This document shows positions 23,870-35,600 of a DNA stretch of 64,000 bases, one piece after another. The translations under genes and the position numbers were made by a program. The stretch spans positions 247,069 through 311,068 of the forward strand of contig LUCM01005042.1 in assembly GCA_008360955.1 (NCBI GenBank). The letters run 5' to 3'. The stretch's first letter is position 1. Each line of letters begins with the position of its first letter. The stretch is from Fasciolopsis buskii. Its lineage: Eukaryota; Platyhelminthes; Trematoda; Plagiorchiida; Fasciolidae. The notes below the pieces were generated by a model. That model was not told the DNA's origin. It did no database searches and worked only from the letters and a program-made list of their open reading frames with translations.

Positions 23870-24300
23870 AGTAATTCCACATCAGAGTGCAGCCCATGAC
23901 AATCGCCTAGAAAAGTTTGGCAGTCATTTCATGCACATTATTATGATCCATTCCTGAGCAAACGCTGTGATTTGATTGTCACTGAATCCCACTCAAAATG
24001 GTGAGGAGTGTTTTTCAACACGTCCCTAACGGTAGAGTTCACTAAGCATGCAACGTGTACGTTACTCATCAGGAAAGGTGTGCCCCCAGTTCCATTGAGG
24101 GAAGATGGAACTCAGTTTACTGTGGAAATGTCGTCTGACATTTATCTACTCCCCCGAGACACGAGTGTTCCAGTCGACAAGCAAAAATAATAAACACTGC
24201 CATCAGTTTCTCATAGTTTAACATTCCCGGAGCCTGACAGATGCGTTGACAAATTCCTGCTCCTGTATAAAAATGCTTGACACTCCACTACATATGAAAG
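23870..24300 (+). pseudogene. gypsy integrase core remnant
   Basis: Seen: CDLIVTESHSKW (about 23968-24000) aligns with the integrase segment FLIVVD(A/S)HSKW. It is followed by VFFNTSLTVEFTKHA, then IRKGVPPVPLREDGTQFTVE, in the place of ..(T/S)DNGTQFT.E. Further on, DKFLLLYKNA.HSTTYES matches the FL..YR.TPHSTTG.SP block. Both visible catalytic aspartates are changed (D to E at TESHSKW and at REDGTQF). The core is colinear with live gypsy integrases but has stops between blocks. Confidence 0.85.
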
Positions 24301-24848
24301 TCTATTCAGTCTTTTAGACCTTGAGGTCAAATCTGTTCTGTGCGCTGCTTGCTAAAGGGGCACTTTTTGTGTCAATGACGTCCATCCATATTCAGGTAAA
24401 ACACATAAGGACCCCATAATCTAGTTTAACGAGATCCAGACACTGATGATCGATCTGTTTATAACTACCAAGCTGATCAACTGCGGTCTGATGATTCAGG
24501 CCAGTCAGTTCCAACACAACCGTTTACCTTCTGAAATAAACATTGTTCCCTAATATGCTGATGGCGTCCATAAGGATTCCAGAAACATTTCAACGTCCGC
24601 CAGTACATAGCAAAAAAATGGAATTTGGGAATCTGAACTTCCATTTGACCTAAGTTGGATGTGATGAGTGTAACCAAACAGACTCTGTGATTCATTCGAT
24701 TTTACTTCCTAGGCTTGGCTTACCTTGACTCAAGTTTCAGCAGGATTACGAATGCAGTCGATGTCTGGCCAGCATGATCTGTTAATTGATGATTCTATCA
24801 CTTAATTTCGGTTTAGTCACCAAGTGTTTGCTCACCAAATTAAGGACA

Positions 24849-24884
24849 TTATATATATATATGGTGCATATATATCTATTATAG
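24849..24884. repeat. AT microsatellite
   Basis: Two short TA tracts separated by GGTGC, about 0.5 kb after the end of the gypsy fossil. Confidence 0.85.
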
Positions 24885-25303
24885 GTAGGCATAAGCCACG
24901 CCCTCTACATTAGGTTACACTTTATTAGTCCCCCTCTTTCTATCGCAAAAGACCAAAATACTTTGTCGCAGCTTATGCCATTGTAAGTCCACCAGAGCTC
25001 ATTGGAGTAGAATTCATCGACTTCTTTGAATTTCTTTGGTATGAACAAAAAAGCAAAATCCAGTTTTCTCTTTTAACTGAGAAATTAACAGTAGATTGCT
25101 GGTCAGCAGTCAAGACCCCGATTTCGTTTCATTTAATCCCTGTTTCTTCGCGATTTAACAATAACAGAATAAAGTACTAGTGACATTACCTGATGAAAAG
25201 TGGTCCCTTTTTACCTCCCCTTCCTAGGTGCTAGGTCTGGCCTGAGGCAACCTTTCAAGCCACCCAAGAAATTTAAGCTCTCTAAAAGAGAGTGAAAAGC
25301 TTT

Positions 25304-25674
25304 TTATGCAGTGAAGTAGCATCCATTCAGTTTTACCCACGAAACCTTTACATGGTATGTTTCCAATCCTATATACGTAAATGTTCCAGGCTTCTTTTTG
25401 AGAAGACGTTTATGCACTTTATCAGCATTCACAATTGCATGATAGTAAATCGTTGATCTAACAAGAAACTTAGGTATTCCGGTTCGGAAAGAACGGGTTG
25501 TTTGACTCCAGCACGGCAAAAATTATATTTTTCTTGACTCCTCTTTCTCTTTGTCCTTATCCTTTTATGGCGATATTCGTAATTGTCAAGACTATGGATG
25601 CCAATTGCAGATTGCCTACTGCAGAGATAGTCGACTCCGACGGTGGATGTGAAAATGACTGTATTCACGTCCAA
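25304..25674 (-). pseudogene. Overlapping minus-strand coding-like frames
   Basis: Seen: the frame at 25674-25429 (ending LSFLLDQRFTIMQL) and the frame at 25519-25304 (reading AIVNADKVHKRLLKKKPGT, ending LNGCYFTA) overlap by about 90 nt. The first is strongly basic in its middle (EYRHKRIRTKRKRSQEKYN). The pair reads like one protein broken by a frameshift, or like two exons with an undetected junction. I see no catalytic motif and no clear splice sites. Confidence 0.22.
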
Positions 25675-26514
25675 ACACTATGAGGCCTACTATTTGACCT
25701 CTGCCCGAACAGCAATTGCTTTTTTATTCTACCACAAATCTTTTAGTGATGAACTTTTTTAGCCCCGAACATTCTCCTCGTCTCTGTTCTAAATTCAGAA
25801 CTGCTACTGTCGTCGTTTTGAAGCATATTGTTGTGGTTAATTTCTACTCTAGATCCTGAATGAAACAGTGACATTGGCTGGCTAGGTTTGCTTCCATCGC
25901 CGTTTACGATTCTTACAATGGCTCGTTTGCTACCACCGGAGTCACCTGTTTTCAGATACGTTAACTAGACTACTAGCGAGTAAGTGATTCAAGTTGATTT
26001 TTCAACTAACTGTGTCTTAGCACCACGATAACGTACAAGACTGACGGACTGTATAAAAGGACGAGCACGAAGTTCTCAAGATCCTGCTTACTGGGCGCAG
26101 CGTGTAAGTCATAAATACTTCGTCACTGATGCAACTGATATTTATCACGGCGCAGTTCGATGAATACTGATGAAAAATTTCCGACGTGAACTGCAAACGC
26201 AGCATCCAGGACCTTATTAATCTAGCCAACATCAGCTGCGAAGTAAAAGCAATCCGCTTACTCATAGCTACGAACAACTCTTATTCTGACGAAGTCTCAA
26301 ACATAACCACTTTGTAGAATCACCCGAATGTTTTCCAATTATTGTGATAGTTAGATCACGTTGCTTCAGAATAGTTGATGGGGTCCTATATTTCGCTACT
26401 CTTACTTATCCTAAGGTAACGGCCTTTAGTGAACCATTGAGAACCTAGGTGGATAGCGAAATAGCTAAGGCGTTAGCCCCACATTCATCCTTCGTGAGCT
26501 TATGCTCAATTCAG

Positions 26515-26687
26515 GGCTACCAGGAGAGGCATTTCCGAGATTTAATAAACAGAATAAAACGGTTTTTAGTGTCTTTATGGTTTTAACCGGGGGACTGAGC
26601 CTTACGCTATTCATACTGGACAAGCAGACCCAAGGCTGCCAACAGAAAATTAAATCTGGCCGAAATAAATTTGCTTTCAATTGGTAG
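26515..26687 (+). CDS. Possible terminal exon with one membrane span
   Basis: Seen: acceptor cttatgctcaattcag, then an open block of 57 codons to TAG. It reads LPGEAFPRFNKQNK, a hydrophobic span (VFSVFMVLTGGLSLTLFIL) and a basic tail (QKIKSGRNKF). The layout fits a single-pass membrane protein. A minus frame covers the same region. Not recognised. Confidence 0.25.
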
Positions 26688-27413
26688 AAATAATCTTTTA
26701 TTGCGAAATGATCGAGGAAAACCGGAAGACCTTTACTTGTGACATTCCGTTTTTGAAAAGCTTTTTCTTATCGTTCTGCTGGCTAGACGACTGACCAGAT
26801 TAGCGATGTGACCTCTGTACATGGTACCTTGGAATAAAAGGAAAATCCTTCAAGTTGTTCATAGGAAGTAAGTTATACACAGGCGCATCCATCCCAAATA
26901 TCATGATACACACATGTCTCCACCAGAAGCCGTGATTGAGCGTTTTGCATATCCACGTCGGTGCAGGGTAGGCCATAAAAGCAAATCATAAATAACTCTA
27001 TTGAGCTGACACTTGTAACTGGCAAGCTTTACAGTAGCAAGCCACATGCAAGAGTCTGTCGGTTCCCTCCGAAGCACATTGTGCATTCATGCAAACACTG
27101 AAGCCTTCCTGCCCTACTCGCCACCCCGAGAATCTCGCGAATCCCTTACAAATCCGGGCAAGGGTTTAAGTGGCATCCCCCAACCCATACTTTCGACCAC
27201 CATCCGTTTCGTACACACACAGTGGTGCACATATTTCGACTATTAGGACTTTAAAATATAATTCCCTCCCATTTATGGTAAGCGATATTTTGTGTTATGT
27301 ATTAGCATGTTTACGAATAAATGGAAACCAGCTCGTTCGTCATACAGTGTTGTTTCTCAGTTTGCTCTGTGGGGTCATTCAAAAAGGTGAAACATGATTA
27401 ATTTTTTCCCGAT

Positions 27414-27575
27414 AGGTGGTGATCTATTGGATAGGGCCGTCACCTGTAAGTCGGGAGTTCAGATCCTCCCATTTCCAGTCAACTTCCCACTTAGTTGTTC
27501 TCTGCTAACCGAGACCCCTTCCTGAAAATGACATACGCTGTTATGTCATTAATAAAAGAGGCAAAAGGATAATAA
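27414..27575 (+). repeat. tRNA-derived SINE
   Basis: Seen: the head at 27414-27475 has an A-box-like GATCTATTGGATAGGGC and, at tRNA spacing, a B-box-like GGGAGTTCAGATCCTCCC whose flanks pair as a T arm. A body of about 80 bp follows and ends in AATAAAAGAGGCAAAAGG, A-rich as in retroposed SINEs. The missing acceptor pairing argues against a working tRNA. Confidence 0.6.
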
Positions 27576-27689
27576 ATAAGAAAAAGGGCAGATTTCAACA
27601 AAAATGAATCTCCGAAAGGCATAAGCCAGCGCTGCTACATAGGTTAGTGTTCGAAATCGCTGAGATCAGTCCACAGCTTTCAAGTTCGT

Positions 27690-27852
27690 TACTTATTTGA
27701 CTCTATCTGGAAAACTAACAGAGGAACTAAACACATCTGCTCTTTGGGACTGGCTGCTCTAGAAGCACAAAGACAAGAAAACCGTTGGCTCTGGCGGGAT
27801 ACAAACTCGCGAGTCAGTCCGGTATGCGCTACTGACCAAGACACCCCTGCGA
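27690..27852 (-). repeat. tRNA-derived SINE, minus strand
   Basis: Seen: reading down from 27852, the head is GGTGTCTTGGTCAGTAGCGC with a T-arm-like GCGAGTTTGTATCCCGC about 30 nt later. It is a tRNA-like head different from the family at 12.7 and 48.1 kb. The next 90 bp would be the body. It lies less than 300 bp from the plus-strand SINE at 27414, in opposite orientation. Confidence 0.5.
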
Positions 27853-28097
27853 ATCGCAAAGAGCGCGCAGTGTGAGGAGTCAAAATTAAGGTCTTTCTTG
27901 CCTTTTCCCGTATTTATCTTGTCCACACATAAGTGCAGTTGTAAATTTTTCTGTGACTGAATGAGCAGTAGATGAAGGTAGTCATTGTGTAAAAATAATA
28001 CATAACAGCGAGTGGAAACGTGAACCATCGAGGTTAATGGCAACACGAAATGGGAAAACAGCCAAAGGAACCACAGCAGTCAAATAGGAAGTGGTGA

Positions 28098-28577
28098 GAG
28101 ATATATCATAAAAACAGTGACGGCAGAAATGGAGATACCCAGCAAAGAAAAACGGAAGAAAGCAATGTTTTAATTGAGGAAATGAACAGGTGCGGACCAA
28201 GTTTTCGCGACAAGGAGAGCTTCATCAGAGCACCGACAGAGTACAGACGAGTAAGACCTAGGAAAAAGAGGGAATTCGGCTGCACTTCAAAGGTTCCAGT
28301 CAAGCTAGATACCATTAACGAGTTAGGTAAGTTTCGGCAGTAAGTATGGCTGCGGGGCAGCGTAGAGTTATGAGTCAGTTGGATACTGCATACGAAGATG
28401 GCAGTTACCTGCATAAACCAACTGCGCATCCAAGGAGCAAATATCTTGGATGAATACATGAAGAAGTACAACACGACCAAACTGAGTTCATGGTTTATCG
28501 AAGAATCGATGCCCATTTTCTATGCAAAGTGTCAGCACAAAGCGCAGTCAGCTCAAAGTGTAATTTGCCTCCGCTGA
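28098..28577 (+). CDS. Weak two-exon candidate
   Basis: Seen: an open frame 28098-28326, basic and polar (CGPSFRDKESFIRAPTEYRR), ends at donor GTTAG|GTAAGT. After a 78-nt intron (acceptor gaagatggcag) the frame continues 28405-28577 with TCINQLRIQGANILDEYMKK and SSWFIEESMPIFYAKC, then stops. The join is in phase. Against it: the whole block is also open on the minus strand for 136 codons, it sits between SINE remnants, and the minus strand carries a hammerhead-like CTGATGA..GAAA at 28202-28228. It may therefore be repeat sequence. Not recognised. Confidence 0.25.
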
Positions 28578-28869
28578 AAGCTAACATAACATGCAATAAT
28601 TCGCGAACAAATTATGCTCTCAATCAACAATAGACTTTTGCCTACATAAAAATGTCGCATTTCAGTAAAAACACGTTTAGGAAGTGAAAATCAAGACTTA
28701 TGTAGAGGTGTATTTTATCACTGAAAAAGTTTCACTTGATAGACGGTGGTGTGAAGGTATCACAAGGAGAACCGAATCTCAAGACCACGAAGAAAGACCT
28801 TTATGTGTACGAATTGTGAATCGGTAAAATGACTACCAGACGAAGTGTTATAAATATCAAACACAAAAG

Positions 28870-31420
28870 CCATCAGCTGGGGATAAGGTTCCGAAAAGGA
28901 ATACTGCTTGTAGCAGCTGGTTTCAAACTTACGACCTCCATTTTGATTTTTTCAAGTTGCTAGTAGTTCTCCTTCTGTATGAACCAACATGTGCTTCTCA
29001 TTCAGCTCAAATCGCAATGAATAACAATTTATAAAGAGCCGAGATATGGAAAGGCGACATCTACAGTGATTTGAACCCAGGGCATTATTATCAAATTTCC
29101 ATCAGGTTGATGCTGAATGAAAAGTTGTCAGGTTTTTCTGTATTGGTTGAAGATTTGATTACGCTAGCATGTTCAAGTGAACGACGGGGCTGAGAGTTAA
29201 TATGCAATCTCCGTCGGGCGCTTCCAGTCGTAATCATGGTTTCGTCCCTCCCCCCCCCCAGTTTTCTCCTTTCTATTTCATTTCTCCCTCTGTCTATCTG
29301 CAAAGACCCCTTCCGGCAGATATCAGTATGAGCATTAGTAAGGTTAGCAACAGGTTTCGGTCTAAACCATCTATCATTTGTGAGAGGCCGTTGACACGCG
29401 GATGTAGGGGTGCACTCGGTCGCCACGCTAGATTAAAGTGAGCTTTTTGTTCATTGGCATTTACACGTTTGTGCAGCTAACCATCTGCCTGCCACGAGTT
29501 CAGAGATATTGTGTCCATCTCTGGGTTTTATTTTCCACCTCCAATCACAAATAATCGTATCAGAAATTACTTGTTCATTGTTTATCACAACAGGGAAATT
29601 CCTTTGGTATGCTAACCGAAACGGCACAGTTACGACATCGTTTCCAAAGGTGAATCCAAAACATCAAAGTTGAATCCGACAAGGCAATTGAATTGTCAAT
29701 AAAGAATCGGAGGTAGCTGGACTTTATCGAAAACGTACATCATCCAATTGACCTATAGCTTCCTAAAATTAAAACCACATATCCGATGGCATTTGAGAAC
29801 AAATGACCAACAGAAGTTAGATTCCATTTTCATGCTGCACTGGGTACAGCTCCCTTCTCCACACTGTCATATGAATCTCTTTGTTCATCTGTCTAAAATT
29901 CCGAAATTAGGAATTTCAGTAGGCTGTCGAAAACAGTTTATAGCAACAAAAGTTTCCACTCAGCTGAAACCGTGATAACTTCTCCAGAAGCATCGTACGT
30001 GCGGTATCAAAAATCGCATCACATGAAGCTGAAAACCGTTTCAATCCCAAGCACGCAAAAGTGAGACCGAAGACATTGTTTCAGTTGTCGGCATAGCAAG
30101 TGATCCACGACCATGCATCATCCTCGACAGGTAGACTAACCGCCAGGTCATCGCTGCGTTGGTTCACTTCTGTGTCATCGTGCCTGCATGCAGTCATTCA
30201 AATGATACAGTTTGAATTGCACAAAAAATACACAACTAATAGCAAATTAATTCACTTGTAGCTGAAAACTCTTATTCAGGATTTTCAGGTTTATGCCTGC
30301 CACGTTTCATATTTGGCATTCGCCAGCATTCATTTCGTGATACGGCCAGTGAGACAGAAACGTAACCAGACGCAACCTGATTTCATTTTCGTCGAGCCAT
30401 CGGATTATTTTGAATAGACTTTCGTAAGACCTGAAACACCGGTGATTGGCACGTACGTACAAGCACAATCCTGTAACTTTTTTTCTGTGGTTTGAACATG
30501 CTGCTATGTTGAATCATTGGGCCTGTATAGGGCAGAAAAGTGTCGGCCAACCACTCCAGGGATACAGGGTCTCTAAACAATTACAGTAAAATTTCTGTGG
30601 CCTGATGAGTCAACGTCCCTTATCAGGTCTGCTTTTGTGAGAATAGATATCCCACCAAGGCAGTAAATGAATCAGTTAAAAGAACTATGTAATTACATAT
30701 GTGGACTGTTTTGGGTGCGCTTGTCTTTCGCAGTCTTATTGCTGCGGTATTCGACCCGGTAGGCTTCCGAATATTCGCATAAACTGCATGGGGAGCTGGT
30801 CACACGTTTGGACAGAATGGGAAAAAAAGTAAACTAGACTGATTGTTGCTTATGTCAAAAGGGGGACTGCTGGATAAGTTACTGTATTAACATGCGAAAG
30901 CGTGACACCGTACGGTTAATTATTCCGAAGTGAAAATGGCCGGCAGCAATATTTGTGCACGTTTTTACGTAGACGCTAGTCCTTAGCTGGCCTGTTTAGG
31001 CAATGTTCAAAAGCCCGTTTGATTACGTCTCACTCAGTTTTAGAGCACCAAGATCGTTTTCAAAATACTAGCCGTTTTAGAAACTTGGTTTCTAGTCCAG
31101 TATAGCCAAATAGTCGACTGTTCCCAGGATAGTGTTGCCGGCTTGCAGAAAATTCCTCTAAATAAAAGTGACTGTTTATGGCCAAATCCGTACTCGTAAC
31201 CTCAGCGGCTTTAGCTCATTCCTGTGTTGATCTTCCGACCACTGGTTGATCCATTGGTCACAGCTACGGTAGTTTTACTAATGACGCTGTTTATTACTGT
31301 TTACTGAACCTGTCACTTCCCTCGGACAAGATCTTTAATTAGCAAACATGGTTGACGATTGTTCTGTAATTTGTATTGCTTAATGATTAGTGGATAACTA
31401 CCCATATAACTTTATTGCAT
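28870..31420. other. SINE debris and unplaced DNA
   Basis: B-box-like fragments occur on the minus strand near 28926 (GTAAGTTTGAAACCAGC) and 29065 (GGGTTCAAATCACTG) without matching A boxes. A C10 run is at 29250-29259. Overlapping frames at 29091-29441 look like strand shadows. No gene is supported. Confidence 0.4.
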
Positions 31421-31989
31421 TTCAGTCCAGTGGCTATTGAAAGCTTGCTACTGAGAACAAAACATTGTCGTGAAAAAGTCTAGGAAAATGTCTTGCTGAC
31501 GATACATTTGCAATCGTCAAGTCGGCACAAAAAGATAGTTTTCTTCAATATCTCAATATACAGTGTAGATCCACTAAGTTCACAATGGACTCAGAAGACA
31601 CCAACAGAGTCATTAGCTTCTTTGATTGCCAGCTGAAAGTTAATGACTCACGAAAATTCAATACTGGCATTCACAGATAATCCACACATTCGGATAAGTA
31701 TTTGGACTTCACTTCAGTTCATCCACAATGCGTGAAACGAACACTTATTTCCCCGTCAGCCAACAGGGTTAAAAAGCTATGCAGTGATGATACCGAAAGA
31801 CGTCCAGACGACATCTTGCAAGACAGTCGCTATCCGCCTCAAGCAAACAACTGAAAACTTGCATGTCAACAACCTAGATGAAGAAAGAAAAGAAAAGAAA
31901 ACGGCCTCGTCAGAATTCCCTACAGAACGGGTACCTCGGAAGCAATAAGAAAGGTCCTCAGTGACTTTGATATTCACACTTTCTTCCGG

Positions 31990-32235
31990 ATGGATAATCC
32001 TTTAAAGCGCCACTTATCAAAGGCTAAAGATCAGGTCGATGTGCAAGACCAAGACAACTCCATCTACAAAATGAGTTGCAAGGAATGCCCAGCAAAATAC
32101 ATTGGACAAACCAGCAGTCAACTGGTGACACGGGTAACAGAACACAGAAGGAAAGAAAAGTGCAGATCTTCGGATAAGGCGGCCTTATCAAAACTTGAGC
32201 GCGATTCAGCCATCGCTCTGCATGCCATAGCATAG
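31990..32235 (+). pseudogene. GIY-YIG endonuclease domain of the Penelope-like element
   Basis: Seen: the block reads DNSIYKMSCKECPAKYIGQT, then QLVTRVTEHRR. IYKMSCKEC..KYIGQT is the metal-binding C..C plus GIY-YIG form found in Penelope-like elements; the R of TRVTEHRR and the following H are in the expected places. In life the endonuclease nicks target DNA to prime reverse transcription. This block is open for 81 codons and then stops early; the tail (ENTKVLRSGFRIC, then INRNDGAEISELW) continues in another frame to about 32420. The copy is not likely to be functional, since the RT ahead of it is broken. Confidence 0.9.
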
Positions 32236-32552
32236 GGACATAACAGATTATGAAAACACAAAAGTACTCCGAAGTGGATTCAGAATCTGCACTGAACGTA
32301 AATTTGCCGAGGCTCTGGCGATAAGCACCCACCTCACATGCATCAATCGGAACGACGGAGCAGAGATTTCGGAGCTATGGACAGCCCTATCATCTTTCAG
32401 AAACAAACATTCCAAAGGTCATCACGCTAGTTGACCCCACCACCAAGGCGACGCACGACGTGAAGGACAACTATTCACTCACCTGACCCACAGTTCAAAG
32501 TACAAATTCACAGACCAGTTGGCATGTGAACGTCCCCTTAGCCAGCTGATTG

Positions 32553-32655
32553 CAAAACTTGCCTTGAGAAAAACTACTCACAATAGTCGAAGCGTTGACA
32601 CATTACATCTACCAACAACACTGTTTAGTTAACATTATATCATTCACAATTATCT
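32553..32655 (+). repeat. Penelope terminal repeat with degenerate hammerhead fold
   Basis: Seen: CTTGAGAAAAACTACT, TAGTC, GAAG and CGTTGACACATTACATC stand in the same order as in the right arm of the palindrome at 7146-7340, ending in the shared TTAACATTATATCATTCACA. Stem II and the GAAA box are mutated here (GAAG). The sequence marks the 3' end of the element and shows which way round the palindrome arms read. Confidence 0.8.
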
Positions 32656-32699
32656 CTTGCTGAACTTCGCGTCAGTTTTATTTTGCATTCAACATTTGT

Positions 32700-35600
32700 C
32701 TTCATTTATGGGTCGCGCTGTTATCATTAATTAATGAGTCACATCACTCAGGCAATCATAAGAAGCTTAACAATGTGGTTTTTGTAGCTCAGATGTTGGG
32801 AACACCTTTTGATTCTCTAGTTGGTCTCTTATGTGTCATAGCGTGATTGTTTCTCTAGAAAGCAGTTCACTCCGACGACAAGTCCTCACAATGTATTTTT
32901 CCACTGTTAACTTCCAATCTCTTCCTGTTTCACTGAATTCCTCTTGATTTTTTCCATTCTTTTAGTGCGAGCAACACCTGGCCTTCCAGTGTGACCTGGC
33001 CACTTCATCCAACGCTTTACTCTTGAAACCCTCGGCCCGTTTAATCTTCAAGCTACTCAGCCCCATCGATTTTGATTGAAATATTACTGCAGTTTTCTGT
33101 CTGAATCCATTGTTTGAGTGCAAACGAATTTTCACGTTTGGTTCCAAATCTTCGACTGAGTAAAGCATTGGTTATGATTGGCCAAAACACTGGAAAATAA
33201 ATATAGATTCTTACTGTGAGACATATATTTGTTCAGGAAGTATAGCAATGCAGTTCATTTACCGACAAAAAGTCACATTTCATCTCCATTTAACGAATAA
33301 CACATACACTATTTACGAGAGGTTTTGATAGACAATTAAACAGCGAGCTAGGTGAGGAAACTTTGTAACCCTTTTGTGGTTTCCTAATGGTGAGCTCGAA
33401 GCGAATATTTCTTGGTGGATACTTGGAAAATACAGAATTCGGGATGGGGCAAGCGGCCAGCAGAGGGCTGCCTCACTTGAGTGGTTGAGTTCGTGGGATC
33501 AGGTTCTGTCACTGATTGAGCAGGCTGCGAGGCTCCGGAGGCGTATGGGACGGTTGTCTCACTTGTTATCATTTGTGTCGTTGACATCCAGTGGAGCCTG
33601 AGATAAAAGTGTTGTGCCTATGTACATCACTGCTCAGTCACAGTTGTACATGTCCAAATGGTTGTGTATTCCAGTTTGTCGAACAACTTAAATCAGCAAC
33701 GGTCAGCACCTGGTACACGCAACCCAAACTTTCCATTTTGGGCTTCATACTGCCCAAATGGCTGTTTAGCAAGAATTCAAACTACAGTAATTGGGATACA
33801 CATTTTTAACTGCTATACATCAACTTCTCCATGAAACTTTCATCATTCCAGCAATAAAACTAATAATAATACTAACGGTAATGGCAGTAATAACCGTTAA
33901 AATCCATTTGCTTATGTAAACAGAATATACTAGAACGAGAAAACAGAAATAAACATAACCGATCAAGGTCTAAATTGAGACTCCTTGATCCAAGTGAATC
34001 GAACTTCATTGCTCATTTTCCAACGGCAAAAGTCGCATCAAACAAGATTTTCGATTACATTCAAATTTTGTCTTTTAACTAGGTTTCTCAATCACATCGA
34101 AGTTAGAGTTCTAAAGTAATAGTGAAAAACTGTACCAACGTGAGTTCATGAAAAGCTCTGACAGCGAACTATCTGATTTCATTAAGCTTTCTAATTAATT
34201 AGCATATCTCACCTTATTCAGTTGTTTATTTTTCCCACGACGACTTCCATGTGCCAGATCTCTGTGAACTTAGAGTTGATTGTCACATTTTATTTACTTC
34301 CTAGTAAAAAATGAAACCCGGAAAAGTTAATATTATGGCACAGCTTGATGAACAGTAATCTCATAAATGAAGAGTAAATTTTCGATAAGTTTGGGCATCT
34401 CTTCGCGAATTCATGTTGAGTGAGTTTCCACGCTGACGGTATTTTGGAACTTGAGAGCTCATGCTTTATTTCCTCCCACGGTGCATAATCTACACTGTGT
34501 TCTTACAGCACTCAGTTCATTTTTCAGTACATTACTATTCAATGAAAATAGAACCGATTTGGGGCACTTTTATAGTGGCGACCAGCACCGGTATTTTTGA
34601 AACAGGTTTCACATGCATCATTCTTGTGCTGCAGACCATACTTCAAGTGTCCTTCGAAGAGCTTATGTTACTTCTTGATTCGCAGTAATATAGGTAACCA
34701 ATATACAATTGTTTTTACTGTTTGCTCCCGGATCACACAATTAATCATGAATGCATCTTCTCCGATGTATGTTTAAGGTTAGTGTAACACTAAAACGTTC
34801 GAGTCTTGGTCCGGGTGAAGTCGGTCGGCAATTCACAGTATGATTTGCGAAAAAATAGACTTCCCAAGTTCTGGATAGCACTTCGAATCCTCAAAGCAAC
34901 ACGTCGCCCAAATTGATGCGGAGCTCAAGACAGAACAAGATTGCTCCGCAAATTCTACGGTACTATTCATGAGTTTGAAATTATATACACAAAACCATAC
35001 CTTTGACAATGAATCTCAGTCACTATCTAGCCAAAAGGTGGTCAAAAATAGAACAAAATCTGCGTAAAAAGTTGAACATTCGATGAAAAAGAATAAACAG
35101 AAAGCACCTCTCCCGTGAGTCAGTCAAATATAAGAGATTCTGCACGTCTGATCAAGTCCAACAACACTTGCCTAAACGTTGCAGCCAAAAGTCACTGCAA
35201 ACGATCGGAGCGTCTACAATCGACCAACGTGAGCGACAAAAAGAAAGCGGACTATGACAAAACAAGCCGCCCCAAGTCAAATGACCTGTGACTGTCCGCA
35301 ACATAATCTCAAATAAAGAGCACAAGGACGAGACAAGGAAGGGTAATACATCGAGCGGAAAATAAACAGCGATCAAAATCAATGTCATTACGAGCAAGTT
35401 GAACGGGAAGAGTTAGATGTCAAGAGAGGAACGAAAAGAAGAGGGGAAAGGAATTTTCAATCAACCTGGATTTTAAAGCTAGTATTTTCTTGCTTACCAA
35501 CTGTAACCGTCGATTAACAAAAATTTTCCTCATTTGTAAAAGTTTACAAAAACATTATATCCGCTCGTTTGTTCTTCATGAGCCTAGTGTAACTTAGCAA

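Larger units (their letters stand above)
21330..24330 (+). mobile_element. Ty3/gypsy LTR retrotransposon fossil
   Basis: Seen: on the plus strand, in order, a gag segment, a zinc knuckle, RT, RNase H and integrase can be read across many frameshifts and stops. Order and motifs fit the Ty3/gypsy class (integrase after RNase H), which separates it from Ty1/copia. Total length about 3 kb with all domains shortened by decay. I could not find flanking LTRs, a primer-binding site or a polypurine tract with confidence. AT-rich non-element DNA follows from about 24.4 kb. The amount of damage implies an old, immobile copy. Confidence 0.88.
31430..32665 (+). mobile_element. Penelope-like retroelement, 5'-truncated and decayed
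   Basis: Seen: the plus strand reads, across a few frameshifts, the end of a Penelope-type reverse transcriptase, the conserved linker, a GIY-YIG endonuclease, a C-terminal tail and the terminal sequence. LADDTFAIVK at 31492 stands at the RT catalytic (Y.DDTF) motif, followed by STKFTMDSEDTNRVISFFDC and by STHSDKYLDFTSVHPQCVKR, both typical for the family. Everything upstream of the catalytic motif is missing or unreadable, as in 5'-truncated copies. Its last 100 bp match the palindrome at 7146-7340. Confidence 0.92.

Noticed and set aside
27414..27480. tRNA gene
   Set aside because: Promoter boxes and a T-arm-like hairpin are present, but the acceptor stem does not pair and an A-rich SINE-like tail follows.
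28106..28516. 136-codon minus frame
   Set aside because: Leucine/serine/phenylalanine-rich in the manner of an antisense shadow; overlaps a plus-strand two-exon candidate and SINE debris.
30599..30630. Hammerhead-like CTGATGAG near 30604
   Set aside because: The CTGATGAG is part of a simple hairpin (CCTGATGAG...TTATCAGG) with no GAAA box at the required distance.
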